NCBI RefSeq assembly: GCF_026151205.1
Contig: NC_087074.1
Location: forward strand, 2,048,001-2,108,000
Reading direction: 5' to 3'
DNA from: Bolinopsis microptera
Taxonomy: Eukaryota; Ctenophora; Tentaculata; Lobata; Bolinopsidae
DNA length: 60,000 bases
Positions 12,467-22,979 of this stretch are shown here, piece after piece (position 1 is the first letter of the stretch; every line of letters starts with the position of its first letter). Below the pieces are notes generated by a model, which saw only the letters and a program-made list of their open reading frames with translations, had not been told where the DNA came from and did not search any database. The translations under genes were made by a program, and so were the position numbers.

Positions 12467-13778
12467 GAGCATGGGATTGAGGGCTGTACTGGGAGCGAGG
12501 GGTTGGAGAATAACAGCGAGCATGGGATTGAGGGGCTGTACTGGGAGGGAGGGGTTGGAGAAGAACAGCGAGCATGGGATTGAGGGGCTGTACTGGGAGG
12601 GAGGGGTTGGAGAAGAACAGCGAGCATAGGATTGAGGAGCTGTACTGGGAGGGAGGGGTTGGAGAGGAACAGCGAGCATGGGATTGAGGGGCTGTACTGG
12701 GAGGTAGGGGTTGGAGAGGAACAGCGAGCATGGGATTGAGGGACTGTACTGGGAGCGAGGGGTAGGAGAGGAACAGCAAGCATGGGATTGAGGGGCTGTA
12801 CTGGGAGTGAGGGGTATGAGAGGAACAGCGAGCATGGGATTGAGGGGCTGTACTGGGAGCGAGGGGTTGGAGAGGAACAGCGCGCATGGGATTGAGGGGC
12901 TGTACTGGGAGCGAGGGGTTGGAGAGGAACAGCGCGCATGGGATTGAGGGGCTGTACTGGGAGCGAAGGGTTGGAGAAGAACATCAAGCATGGGATTGAG
13001 GGGCTGTACTGGGAGCGAGGGGTTGGAGAAGAACAGCAAGCATGGGATTGAGGGGCTGTACTGGGAGGGAGGGGTTGGAGAAGAACAGCGAGCATGGGAT
13101 TGAGGGGATGTACTGGGAGCGAAGGGTTGGAGAAGAACATCAAGCATGGGATTGAGGGGCTGTACTGGGAGCGAGGGGTTGGAGAAGAACAGCAAGCATG
13201 GGATTGAGGGGCTGTACTGGGAGCGAGGGGTAGGAGAAGAACAGCGAGCATGGGATTGAGGGGATGTACTGGGAGGGAGGGGTTGGAGAGGAACAGCGAG
13301 CATGGGATTGAGGGGCTGTACTGGGAGCGAGGGGTTGGAGAGGAACAGTGAGCATGGGATTGAGGGGCTGTACTGGGAGCGAGGGGTTGGAGAGGAACAG
13401 CAAGCATGGGATTGAGGGGCTGTACTGGGAGGGAGGGGTTGGAGAAGAACAGCGAGCATGGGATTGAGGGGCTGTACTGGGAGGGAGGGGTTGGAGAGGA
13501 ACAGCGAGCATGGGATTGAGGGGCTGTACTGGGAGGGAGGGGTTGGAGAAGAACAGCAAGCATGGGATTGAGGGGCTGTACTGGGAACGAGGGGTAGGAG
13601 AAGAACAGCGAGCATGGGATTGAGGGGCTGTACTGGGAGGGAGGGGTTGGAGAAGAACAGCGAGCATGGGATTGAGGGGCTGTACTGGGAGCGAGGGGTT
13701 GGAGAATAACAGCGAGCATGGGATTGAGGGGATGTACTGGGAGGGAGGGGTTGGAGAGGAACAGCGAGCATGGGATTG
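12467..13778. repeat. 52-bp minisatellite, about 25 copies
   Basis: Tandem units that begin GAGCATGGGATTGAGGGGCT and end GGAGAAGAACAGC (or a close variant), 52 bp each. The units differ at a few fixed positions (GGGAGGG or GGGAGCG, AAG or AGG before AACAGC). Because 52 is not a multiple of three, each reading frame cycles with a period of three units (156 bp, 52 codons). On the minus strand all three frames stay open through almost the whole array, giving overlapping Pro/Ser-rich ORFs of up to about 500 residues. No start context, homology or splice evidence supports translation. The array lies exactly at the end of the inverted duplication. Confidence 0.95.
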
Positions 13779-14481
13779 CGCAATGATATTGTATATTATA
13801 AAGGATTGAAGCTGGCAAGTAAATGACTCTATAATTTAAAGAGTAGATTAATTCCGTCCGGACTCCGGGAGTATTCATCAAATCTAACAAGAATTGCGCC
13901 CGTTGTTTCGTTTTGGCGGACGCTAGATTTCCATTTCACATTTACTATAAATTTAAGTATAAGCTCCAATCAGCTCACTTCAATCTTCATGATAATAATA
14001 TTGATAAATTATGCATCAAATACGGGAAACACTTGAAATTCAGTTCAATTGCCGTAGAACTTAACTTGTATCTGTAATTCAAGAAATTATCAGCAAAGGT
14101 AAACTATACTCGTGTACACATCAATACACTACGCGTGCCACGTACAAATTGGGCGTATTACCTAATAGTAATATTATACATTACATGCATCATATACATT
14201 AAAACACAGTCGCGCCGCGCATTCATAGATCACAGGCTATCTATACATCACATCTCCGCAAGCAATCCTCGCGCGCGCCCAACTTTTTCGTTGCATGGCC
14301 ATGGTAACGAACGGAAGGAAGGACACACGACATATTTAAACCCACCTATCTCGTTCTCCAAAATCCACGTTTTTCTGCAAAAACCTCCATTCGTAACCTT
14401 TCACTATTGCCTTTTTTCAAAAGGGTGAAAAGGAAAAAATACTGAATTTAATAACAATGCGACCTACAGAACAATGCAAAC
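13779..14481. other. CDK8 intron side, no further exon seen
   Basis: About 700 bp of AT-rich sequence between the minisatellite and the second CDK8 exon. I looked on the minus strand for the next kinase exon (the helix C region) and found none, so it is either intronic or rearranged. Confidence 0.6.
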
Positions 14482-14845
14482 CTGTTCCCTCGATAAGTTT
14501 GAGAGCGTATACTTTGCCCACATCAGCATTAGCTCGCTTTGGCTTTGCCTTGTACACGTGACCGTACGTTCCACGACCTATTTTACAGCCCTCGAAATCA
14601 AATATATCTTCCACCTGCGCACAGATTATCAAAATTAGGGGTAGATAAGTGGATAAAATAATTCAAAAAGACAGTTTTAGTTTCTATGTAAAATTAAGAT
14701 ATTTATATTTGGTATGGTGAGGTCATTCTAATGACTAGTTAGTTTTAACTATACAGATAATATTATCTAGTTTTAATTACGAACACATTTTTAAACTTAC
14801 CTTTTCCCGCTGCTTTGCAGTGTGGATCTTGAAATCTACGTCCAT
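14482..14845 (-). CDS. CDK8: CDK8/CDK19 kinase, first two coding exons (partial)
   Basis: Mediator-complex cyclin-dependent kinase, nuclear regulator of RNA polymerase II transcription. Exon 1 is 14,845-14,801 ([15 protein letters not shown]) with a GTAAGT donor. Exon 2 is 14,614-14,482, preceded by GCGCAG, and encodes [20 protein letters not shown] then [10 protein letters not shown]. This is the glycine-rich ATP loop [12 protein letters not shown] and the VAIK-type lysine (YALK), with the CDK8-specific start before it. The donor GTTTGC follows the first base of the last glycine codon. The remaining exons (more than 85% of the kinase) should lie at lower coordinates but are absent from the window: the sequence runs into the minisatellite and the inverted duplication. 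The gene is therefore cut by a rearrangement or a misassembly, unless the intron is longer than 14 kb. CDK8 and CDK19 cannot be told apart here. Confidence 0.88.
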
Positions 14846-15399
14846 ATCTGGAGTTCTTTAAATAAAGGTACCCAAACACACCAGTCAAACAAGCCCAGCT
14901 GGAAATGGGAGATTCAGATGTAGTGGTTTCTCTGTTTCTCTTTACATGGTCGCACTTAGCACATCACTTATAGGGTAGACTTTGTTAATGATGACGTGTT
15001 GTATGAAATATTGGAATAAATGAGATGGAGAACTTCATGATTCGTGATAATTCAAGGATTGCAAATATTTTACAAAAATAAGAACCGTTTATAATTTTGT
15101 ATCTAGAAATTACAGTAAAAGGTTAAGAACCTAAATAAAATGAAGACTAAGAACCAGGTGATAAGAAGACTACAGGATTCGCAAAATGTTTACACTTTAC
15201 AGTATTTAAAAACTAAAAATTATACAAAAAAGATCACATAAACAGACACACCTAGGTTTGAAGTTGAGTTTCAAAGCATTGCATCATAAAAAGCAATTGT
15301 ATTATCATAAACTTAAAATAAATATCTAGCACTACCAAAATTTTCTTAAAGCAGTCAACTCACTATTAATAAACTTATAAAGCTCACTAACAATCCCGC
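14846..15399. other. CDK8 upstream and MCEE downstream spacer
   Basis: AT-rich 550-bp gap between two minus-strand genes. It must hold the CDK8 5' UTR and promoter and the epimerase 3' UTR. I see no distinct motif. Confidence 0.5.
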
Positions 15400-15921
15400 T
15401 CACTTTTGCTCCAGTTCCATGAGAACACCTCCGCAATCCTTAGGATGGAGAAACATGACAGGTTTACCATGAGCCCCTATCTTCGTGTTCTCCCCTAACG
15501 TCCTGATCCCCCTCTCCCTAACCTCCCTCACTGCACTCTCTATATCATCCACTTCAATACACACGTGGTGGATACCCCCGTCCTTGTTCTTCTTCAGGAA
15601 GCCAGCTATAGGACTGTTCTCCCCCAGAGGGTAGAGTAGCTCTATCTTAGTGTTGGGGAGGTTAACAAACACCACGGTAACCCCGTGATCAGGCAGGTCC
15701 TCTGGTTCCGACACAGCAGCTTTCAACACGTCTCTGTAGAATGTTATTGATTTCTGGAGGTCAGGTACAGCTATTGCGGTGTGGTTCAGGACACCTAGGT
15801 TCCAGGCAGCAGCGGAGAGCTGCCGTGATGAGGCAACGCCGAGTGGGAGAGAGTTAGAGACTACAGGAGGGGTCCTGATGAGAGGGGTTCTGCGGCACAA
15901 GGTGCGGGCCAAATTCTGCAT
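15400..15921 (-). CDS. MCEE: Methylmalonyl-CoA epimerase, mitochondrial
   Basis: Interconverts (2R)- and (2S)-methylmalonyl-CoA in the mitochondrial matrix, between propionyl-CoA carboxylase and methylmalonyl-CoA mutase. The 173-residue protein is full length for the family (about 175) in a single exon. Residues 1-40 are Arg/Ser rich with no acids, a good import presequence. The rest is one glyoxalase/VOC fold: metal-ligand His in LGVLNHTAIAVPD, second His in GGIHHVCIEVDD, and the C-terminal Glu in GVLMELEQK. Only 13 bp upstream of the ATG begins a 1.36-kb palindrome, so the normal 5' UTR and promoter have been displaced. The start codon lies inside a 31-bp tandem duplication whose other copy is on the far side of that palindrome. 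Confidence 0.96.
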   Translation of the reverse strand: MQNLARTLCRRTPLIRTPPVVSNSLPLGVASSRQLSAAAWNLGVLNHTAIAVPDLQKSITFYRDVLKAAVSEPEDLPDHGVTVVFVNLPNTKIELLYPLGENSPIAGFLKKNKDGGIHHVCIEVDDIESAVREVRERGIRTLGENTKIGAHGKPVMFLHPKDCGGVLMELEQK

Positions 15922-15934
15922 ACCTAGTGTTTAA

Positions 15935-17293
15935 GGGGGGGGGGCCAATGGATATTTTTTTGTGAAACTTGATTTCGAGATAGCAGTTGACCAACAAACT
16001 AAGACCAGTGACCGAACTTTTGAGGGGGTCCCGGACCCCAACCGCCAAACGGTGCCCGCAGGGCAGCCACGCCCATATTTGGTCCAAATTAGGCCCAATT
16101 TAGCCAAATACTCTGAACATGCCCAAAACCCAAATTTTAGGTGCTCTACTTGTAGCTAGTGGTCTCTTGAAGTCGTATATGAAATTTCATCAAGATTGGA
16201 CAAAAAATGACTGAGTTATGAGCCAAAAACCATATGCCCATATTTGGGCATACGCACCAAATTTGGTAGATTTCGTCCCATAAATTGGTCAAATATCAAT
16301 ATTTTTCACTGAAACTTACTTTATATGAAAGGTGAGCCTAAACTACATATTCTCTGTAAGTTATAGCTTTATATCTGTTTAAATGTGGATACTAAGGCGA
16401 AAAGACCACAAAAAATGAACTAAATTGCCCATATCTTGGTTCGCGATATTCGCGGAATTGATCTCATTAAAATTGTAACAACTCAATCAGTTTTCAAAAT
16501 TTTTCCATGAAATTTTCGGAATCGACTCGAAATCGCATTTCCACCTTAGTTTGAGAACAGATTTTTGATTAAGGCCTCAAAAAAAATTTGGCGGCCAAAT
16601 TCTGAATTTCTCCGGGAAAATTTTGGAATTTGGCCGCCAAATTTTTTTGGAGGCCTAAATCAAAAATCTGTTCTCAAACTAAGGTGGAAATGCGATTTCG
16701 AGTCGATTCCGAAAATTTCATGGAAAAATTTTGAAAACTGATCGAGTTGTTACAATTTCAATGAGATCAATTCCGCGAATATCGCGAACCAAGATATGGG
16801 CAATTTAGTTCATTTTTTGTGGTCTTTTCGCCTTAGTATCCACATTTAAACAGATATAAAGCTATAACTTACAGAGAATATGTAGTTTAGGCTTACCTTT
16901 CATATAAAGTAAGTTTCAGTGAAAAATATTGATATTTGACCAATTTATGGGACGAAATCTACCAAATTTGGTGCGTATGCCCAAATATGGGCATATGGTT
17001 TTTGGCTCATAACTCAGTCATTTTTTGTCCAATCTTGATGAAATTTCATATACGAGTTCAGGAGACCACTAGCTACAAGTAGAGCACCTAAAATTTGGGT
17101 TTTGGGCATGTTCAGGGTATTTGGCTAAATTGGGCCTAATTTGGACCAAATATGGGCGTGGCTGCCCCGCAGGCACCGTTTGGCGGTTAGGGTCCAGGAC
17201 CCCCTCAAAAGTTCGGTCACTGGTCCTAGTTTGTTGGTCAACTGCTATCTCGAAATCAAGTTTCACAAAAAAATATCCATTGGCCCCCCCCCC
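15935..17293. mobile_element. TTAA-flanked palindromic (foldback) element
   Basis: A long, nearly perfect inverted repeat: arms of about 665 bp (15,935-16,598 and 16,629-17,293) around a loop of about 30 bp. The ends are ten G then CCAATGG, mirrored as CCATTGG then ten C, and each end abuts TTAA (15,931-15,934 and 17,294-17,297). TTAA target duplication is the hallmark of piggyBac-type transposition, so a non-autonomous TTAA element is likely, although the G-run terminus is not a classic piggyBac end. The mirrored 65-residue frames inside each arm are shadows of the palindrome, not genes. Confidence 0.85.
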
Positions 17294-17329
17294 TTAAGGG
17301 CTGTTAGTTCTGCATACCTAGTGTTTAAG

Positions 17330-18725
17330 TACTGTTAGTTCAACGTGACTTCAAAATAATACAAGGTATTGACTGCATTTTAGAGTCGTGCTGTTTCACT
17401 CAATAATATAATTATAGTTTCAGGATAGTTAAATATAGGATCAATAATAGCATTTTACTTTGTATTCGAGGAATCGGATCAAGAAAACCAACGAATAAAT
17501 ATCAATAAAATTATTGCAAGGCAAATATTTATATATTTTTACAATAGTACAAATACAAATTTCTAACAAGACACTGGGAAAACACATCTCTTCTAATTTT
17601 CTCACTTTCCTTCAGACTTATCAAATAGCTTAAATTTTATAGATACAATCTTGTGGAAGAACGTGGAAAAACAGAAATGACATAAAGAATCAAGTTTGCC
17701 GAATATTGTACTAAATTCTGCATGAGTTCAAGGAAAGTAAGCTATTTAATAAATTATAATAGATTATAATAATTGTAATAAGCTTTAAATATGGGTGTAG
17801 AAAGTATTTTCATGTTTAAAATCAATAGCTATGGTACTTTACAGCACTGCGTTACGTTTATATAAACCCTATCAAATCAGTTTTGCTTTAAATATGTGAG
17901 GAAACAAAGAATATCCGTGACTGTATACATGGCGATATTTCATTCTCATTTCCTAATAAACATGAGCTCAGTTCTTTCCGTGTAAATTCAAGTGAGCTTC
18001 TGGTCGTTTAGAAAAGCTTCTGGTCGAATGAAAATTGTCACGAAAATATTCGTTGCGCCCTCTAAAATGTGGACCATGGCCATATATATAATATAACAAA
18101 CATAAATATTCGGTAAAACGGAATACATTTTGAAGAAAACATTTAAATCCCCAGAATAAATACTCATTAGAGTTTTGAATATATTTTATTGAACCATGTC
18201 GTATATAATATATGTAATAATAGTGCTGTATTTCACGAAGAAACTTTCATGCATAAAAATTCAAATTAATCTGTACATCATATAAATCACCTTCACAAAC
18301 ACAGGCCCTTAGCCAGTGTATCTAGTAACTCTCTAACACTACAATATCTGAACTTGGCCCTCAGCCAACTCTCTAACACTACATCTGAACTTGGCCCTCG
18401 GCCAACTCTCTAACACTACATCTGAACTTGGCCCTCAGCCAACTCTTTAACACTACTACATCTGAACTCTGAAACTAAACATTCTTCCTAACAATTTCTG
18501 AATAGTAATATTAAATTCCTTATAATTGTTATAAATAAGATAAAATCTGTCCATGCCAGAAGAGGCAATAACTACTCCCAAAACTGCCTGAATCTGTCTT
18601 TCTGAACTCCAAACTCTCTCGACCTCCTAACAACATGCGATATGTACACTTTACAAATTACTTCACCCCACATGACACATAAAATGAATAAAATCTGTGT
18701 GCCAACTGGCTGTGTGCCAACAAAT
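17330..18725. other. Intergenic between MCEE and CEP104
   Basis: AT-rich, no gene seen. Apart from the 37-bp tandem repeat near its right end I see no ordered structure. It should contain the CEP104 3' UTR and whatever remains of the original epimerase promoter. Confidence 0.6.
18306..18470. repeat. 37-bp tandem repeat, about 4 copies
   Basis: Units containing AACACTACATCTGAACTTGG followed by CCCTCAGCC, in the 3' flank of CEP104. It may be part of that gene's 3' UTR. Confidence 0.85.
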
Positions 18726-21269
18726 CTACTTCTTCTGCTCCCTCCTCGAGTTACTCCTACACCCATCAGCACTCATGAGGTGCTGCCGCCACCCCTCCTC
18801 TCCATCCTTCACTGACACCATACACAGCGGACACAGCGTCTCCCCCTCCCCCGGCTGCACTGAACACGTGTGATCTGTCCCGGTCTCCACCGCTAGCTGG
18901 CAGTCTTTACAAGGCTGGAACTTCTCCTGGGCAGTGCACTCCGTCAGGAGGTGAGTGGTGGTGCCGGCTATCTCCACTACTTGTGAGCAGTGCGAGCACC
19001 TGCTCAACATCGGGCAGGATCTCCAGAAGTGAACGTCTAGAGTCTCAGCGTTGAACTTCTCATTGTGCTCGTTACAGAACATGCAGGTCTTGTCTAGTGT
19101 ATCCTCTATTTCCGGCTCTCCGGGCTTCTCTTCTGCTATTGGAGCGGGTTTCCCCGGAGGAGCCTTCTTCTTCTTCTTCTTGATCCCACCAGGTTTCATT
19201 TTCATGTGTTCGTTACCTTCCTTCAACTCTTCCGGCACGTCTATGTTAGCTCCAGCAGCCATCTCCCGAAGTGAGGCTAGCTCGGCTTTCAGGGCGGCTA
19301 CTTGAGCAGCTTTCTTGTCTTCAGCTGTCGGCTCGTTTGGCTTGTGGACAGGTTTCCCGTCTATCTCATCAAATGATTCGAATATCTTCTTCCAGATCAG
19401 CTGTTTCTTCCTCAAGATTGGTTCGTCCTTAGGTAGGTGCTTCCTAACAGGGTCCCCATACTGTTTGTACATGAGCAGGGTGATCTTTATAGCCGCATCC
19501 CTCACGTCCCGTGCAGTGTGAGTCAGAGCTGGGGCTACAAACTTCATCACCAGTTCAACCGTGTAGGAACTTTGTTCCAAGCCTGAGTTTTCAATCTGGT
19601 TTTCCAGTAGGAGCAACCTTGCAGTCAACACTTTAGGATTCTTCTCTTTACAGACAGACACCGTTATGTTCGGCACTGTTGGAGCTGCCATTAGGTGCTT
19701 AGTTTTGCTGATTTCTAAAAATGAGGACATGATCAATTCTCGGTTTCGAACGTTTTCCCCGACCCGCCTTAATAAGATAGGAAGGGTCTGATTACATAGC
19801 TCCGTTGTATGGCCCTTTGAAAGAACATCCCTTTTAAGCAATGACTTGAAAACATCCAGATTGACTGTCAAGGTGTTGTAGACAGGATCAGTGAAGGCTT
19901 GTTGAAAGACCTGGATGAGAGCTCTGACAGAGTATGTTGGAGAGGAGGTTTCAAGAGTGGACAGGGTCTCTGATATCTGGTTGATGCCCTTCTCTCGGAG
20001 TGCAAACTGTTTGCAGAACAGACACGCAACAGTAACCTGTCCGAACAGGTCCACTGCTTGGTTCAGATCATGAGCTACCTTCATACTGTGCTCGTCAGGA
20101 CCGTCAGGGTCCCTTGGAGTCTCCACCTCCTCCTCCTCCAGCTCCTGTGCCGTCTTGTTAGCTAGAGTAGGGATGGGACGGTCCCCGCCCCGGGATCTCA
20201 CCGGCTGTTCTGGCACTTGATCTGGGGCGGCAATGTAACCACCGTCAGAGTGGAGAGAGGGAACTGCACTGGGGGGCTGCTGGTAAGGAGGCTGATTGTA
20301 GGTGGGAGGTGGAGCGGGGGAGGGGTCTGGTAAAGCTGGGAGTTGGTGGGGTGGAGACCTGACTAAGACGTGGGGGGTGTCGTCTGTTAACAGTCGGTCT
20401 GACTGAAGCAGACTCTGGATATTCAGCTGCTGAAACACAACCACTCTGATCTCATCCGCTTGAATCTTCTTCGCTTGAGCAAGATCATAGTTCTCTTCGG
20501 TTACAGCCGCCTTCTTCTCCTTCTCCAGCCTCCCCAGCTTCTCCCCCACTTTATACAAATCACCGATAGCCTGTTTCAAGCGCTTAGCAAAGTCATACTT
20601 CTCCTCCTCTATAGCTAGGTGTTTCTTCCTCTCTAACTGCTGGATCACCCTGGCAACCTCCGGATCCTGGTACACCCCAAAGGTGATGTCGTCTATCAGA
20701 GACATGTTTGAAGGCTTGTTTATATTCCCCATGACCACTGGATCAGTGTTCTCATTAGCTATGTTTATATCCCGGTAAGACTCTGGTTTATCCGGAGAGT
20801 TGGAGAGATACTCCCCGATAATGTTCACCGCCACGATCCCTACCTGGTTAAAAATGTTGTGTTTATTAACATGGTTCTTCTGACACACTAGCTTGACAAA
20901 GGTGCCGGTACAGTCCAGATGTACCGACTTTAACTCCCTTGCTTTAAACTGTGTCTTCTCGTTGCTCTCAAAGGAAATATACCCCAACCTATCAAAAGAA
21001 GCACTCTGATACCCCGCAGACCCTCCCCTCCTACACTCCCCCACATATAGCTCCACCTTCCTAGCTATCAGGAACTGGTGGGAGAGCAGCTGCAACTTCC
21101 TCACTCTGATGCTACTAGGGAGCTGAAGGACGAGCTCCTGGGGGAACACACAGAACCGCTCAGATCTCCAACCCTTAACAGAGGGACCGTGGTCCTCCAG
21201 GGCCGAGCTGCTGTAATCATCGTCACTACCTGTAGCGTAGACTACTTGGAATTTTATCTTCTGTGTCAT
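18726..21269 (-). CDS. CEP104: Centrosomal/ciliary-tip protein CEP104
   Basis: CEP104 binds microtubule plus ends and tubulin at the tip of cilia and at the distal centriole. The 847-residue protein (ATG at 21,269; human about 925) is a single exon. Residues about 1-150 form the jellyroll domain (VKGWRSERFCVFPQELVLQL, then KARELKSVHLD and HVNKHNIFNQV). Residues about 195-285 are coiled coil with the DPEVARVIQQLERKK start; 290-370 is Pro-rich; about 395-640 is the tubulin-binding TOG domain (HEAT-like helices); 640-700 is coiled coil then a KKKKKK patch; 720-847 holds C-terminal zinc fingers (CMFCNEHNEKF, CSHCSQVVEI, CKDC, CPLC). Being intronless at 2.5 kb is unusual for CEP104 and could mean a retro-copy that became the main gene, or an intron-poor genome. 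A broken inverted copy of its first half lies at 10,689-12,465. Confidence 0.95.
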   Translation of the reverse strand: MTQKIKFQVVYATGSDDDYSSSALEDHGPSVKGWRSERFCVFPQELVLQLPSSIRVRKLQLLSHQFLIARKVELYVGECRRGGSAGYQSASFDRLGYISFESNEKTQFKARELKSVHLDCTGTFVKLVCQKNHVNKHNIFNQVGIVAVNIIGEYLSNSPDKPESYRDINIANENTDPVVMGNINKPSNMSLIDDITFGVYQDPEVARVIQQLERKKHLAIEEEKYDFAKRLKQAIGDLYKVGEKLGRLEKEKKAAVTEENYDLAQAKKIQADEIRVVVFQQLNIQSLLQSDRLLTDDTPHVLVRSPPHQLPALPDPSPAPPPTYNQPPYQQPPSAVPSLHSDGGYIAAPDQVPEQPVRSRGGDRPIPTLANKTAQELEEEEVETPRDPDGPDEHSMKVAHDLNQAVDLFGQVTVACLFCKQFALREKGINQISETLSTLETSSPTYSVRALIQVFQQAFTDPVYNTLTVNLDVFKSLLKRDVLSKGHTTELCNQTLPILLRRVGENVRNRELIMSSFLEISKTKHLMAAPTVPNITVSVCKEKNPKVLTARLLLLENQIENSGLEQSSYTVELVMKFVAPALTHTARDVRDAAIKITLLMYKQYGDPVRKHLPKDEPILRKKQLIWKKIFESFDEIDGKPVHKPNEPTAEDKKAAQVAALKAELASLREMAAGANIDVPEELKEGNEHMKMKPGGIKKKKKKAPPGKPAPIAEEKPGEPEIEDTLDKTCMFCNEHNEKFNAETLDVHFWRSCPMLSRCSHCSQVVEIAGTTTHLLTECTAQEKFQPCKDCQLAVETGTDHTCSVQPGEGETLCPLCMVSVKDGEEGWRQHLMSADGCRSNSRREQKK

Positions 21270-22979
21270 CAACCTGTGTAGGTGAGGTTAGAGTACGTGG
21301 ATAACCTGGTGAAAAATTGTTTTCCTTTCAATGTTTACTAAATTTGAGTGTTTTGTGGACTTTTTGAATTTAGAGTTAGATTTATTCCGTCTTATTTCTA
21401 ACTTCTTCGTGACAAAAGTAAAACTCACAAATTTCAAACGAATAATTAATGTACATGGATAATATTAGCAAAGAATATAATCAGTTATTATCATACTTAA
21501 AATATAAGTACATTCATATATTATGAGCTTATACGCTAACCATTTACCAGGAAAACTATTCAATCAGATAAAAACACTTCACAGAATATACACTCGCAGG
21601 TTAAAAAGTAAAATAACTGAATAAAATTAAACATGAAACGCACATATCAGGCATACTTTAGGGTACACAATATTTATAAATAATATACTTAAAGATAATA
21701 AATGTTAACTTCTGATATGGACGGAATTTCTGACAACCATTTTAGGATGTACACCTTGTACAATGTACATTAGTGGGCGGGTGTATTACAAGAAAATAAA
21801 GATCTTTTACCTTAGCCACTTTGGAGTATTAACTAAAACAGTTAACTAGTGATCACATTAGTTAACGGCACAAACGATCTTTACACTGATGCCCTAGAGT
21901 AAAATGGTTTGTTTAATTGAAGAAAACGGTAGGATAGCCTTTATCCTAGCCTTATTTGACTGATAAACTAAACGGACGTTGTAAATAGCGTAAATTGTGC
22001 AAATTGTTGTGCACAATGTTCCAGTATGTAATGTCAATAATCAGTGTGCTTGATCTCATCCATACTTTAATATGTTACATGTTAAAAACTAGCGCAGTAA
22101 AATGAGAAAGTGATGACGTAAGAGCTGCGAGTTATTAACAGAATACAACACATACTACAACATTACATAATGATGATCTGTAATGTTGTAGTATGTGTTG
22201 TAATGTGCAACATTACAGATAATCATCATCTCTAAAGAAACATACATTAACAAAAAGTAAGATAAAGTTAAACATTAAAGATAAACTCTGAAAGTATACT
22301 GACTTATATTTCTGATAATAACCATTAATTGCTGCATACAAACCTTTGTTTGAAAAACGAAAAGCGAGAAAATTAACATGAATATATACAATCTTAGTTA
22401 CAGAATACAGAGTTATTTACATGAAACAATAATCTGAATGTGGACTGTGTGCATTGTACAATATACATTGTACAATGTACAATATACAATGAATAATGTA
22501 CATTGTACAGTGTATAGTGTGTATAAGGGATGAAGGAGTTGCCGAGAGGAGTCATCTCTACAACACAATAAGAACAGTCGAGTCTAGTTATTAATTAATA
22601 TACATAATATATATAATATATATAATATTAATACACATCAGCCTGGAAATTTAGTTACAACAATCTCGGCTAGTTTAACTAATAGCCGACAAATGATTTT
22701 GTAATGAATTAGAAGAACAATGTCTAACTTCTGGATGATGAATATTATTATTACACACAGTTCTGATATCATACATATTTTAATTTCCATCCATATCATG
22801 TAAACTGTGGAGTTAGACATTGAACACCCTATTTTGGTGCATCTGGTTTAAGTTGTAGGTTGTTATTGGTTGTAGTGGTTAGCAAGGTAAAACAGCGATA
22901 TCGTTCACACACAATGTATTACTTTTTATATTTCTGATAGGGTCTGACTCAAAAGATGATTCATTAATTCTTGTTTTCT
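21270..22979. other. Intergenic between CEP104 and the EF-hand gene
   Basis: No gene seen. Holds the CEP104 promoter, an inverted repeat at about 22,141-22,205 (arms AACACATACTACAACATTAC and its complement), a run of TGTACAAT palindromes at 22,445-22,510, and TA-rich DNA at 22,595-22,630. Confidence 0.6.

Noticed and set aside
12467-13778. CRISPR-like array
   Set aside because: Head-to-tail units without spacers in an animal genome; it is a minisatellite.
12179-13890. Long Pro/Ser-rich open frames (up to 534 codons) on the minus strand
   Set aside because: They arise from the stop-free 52-bp minisatellite, occur in all three frames at once, and have no homology or gene structure.
15962-17266. 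A pair of identical 65-residue ORFs on opposite strands
   Set aside because: They are the same sequence read in each arm of the palindrome; no codon-level constraint or family match.
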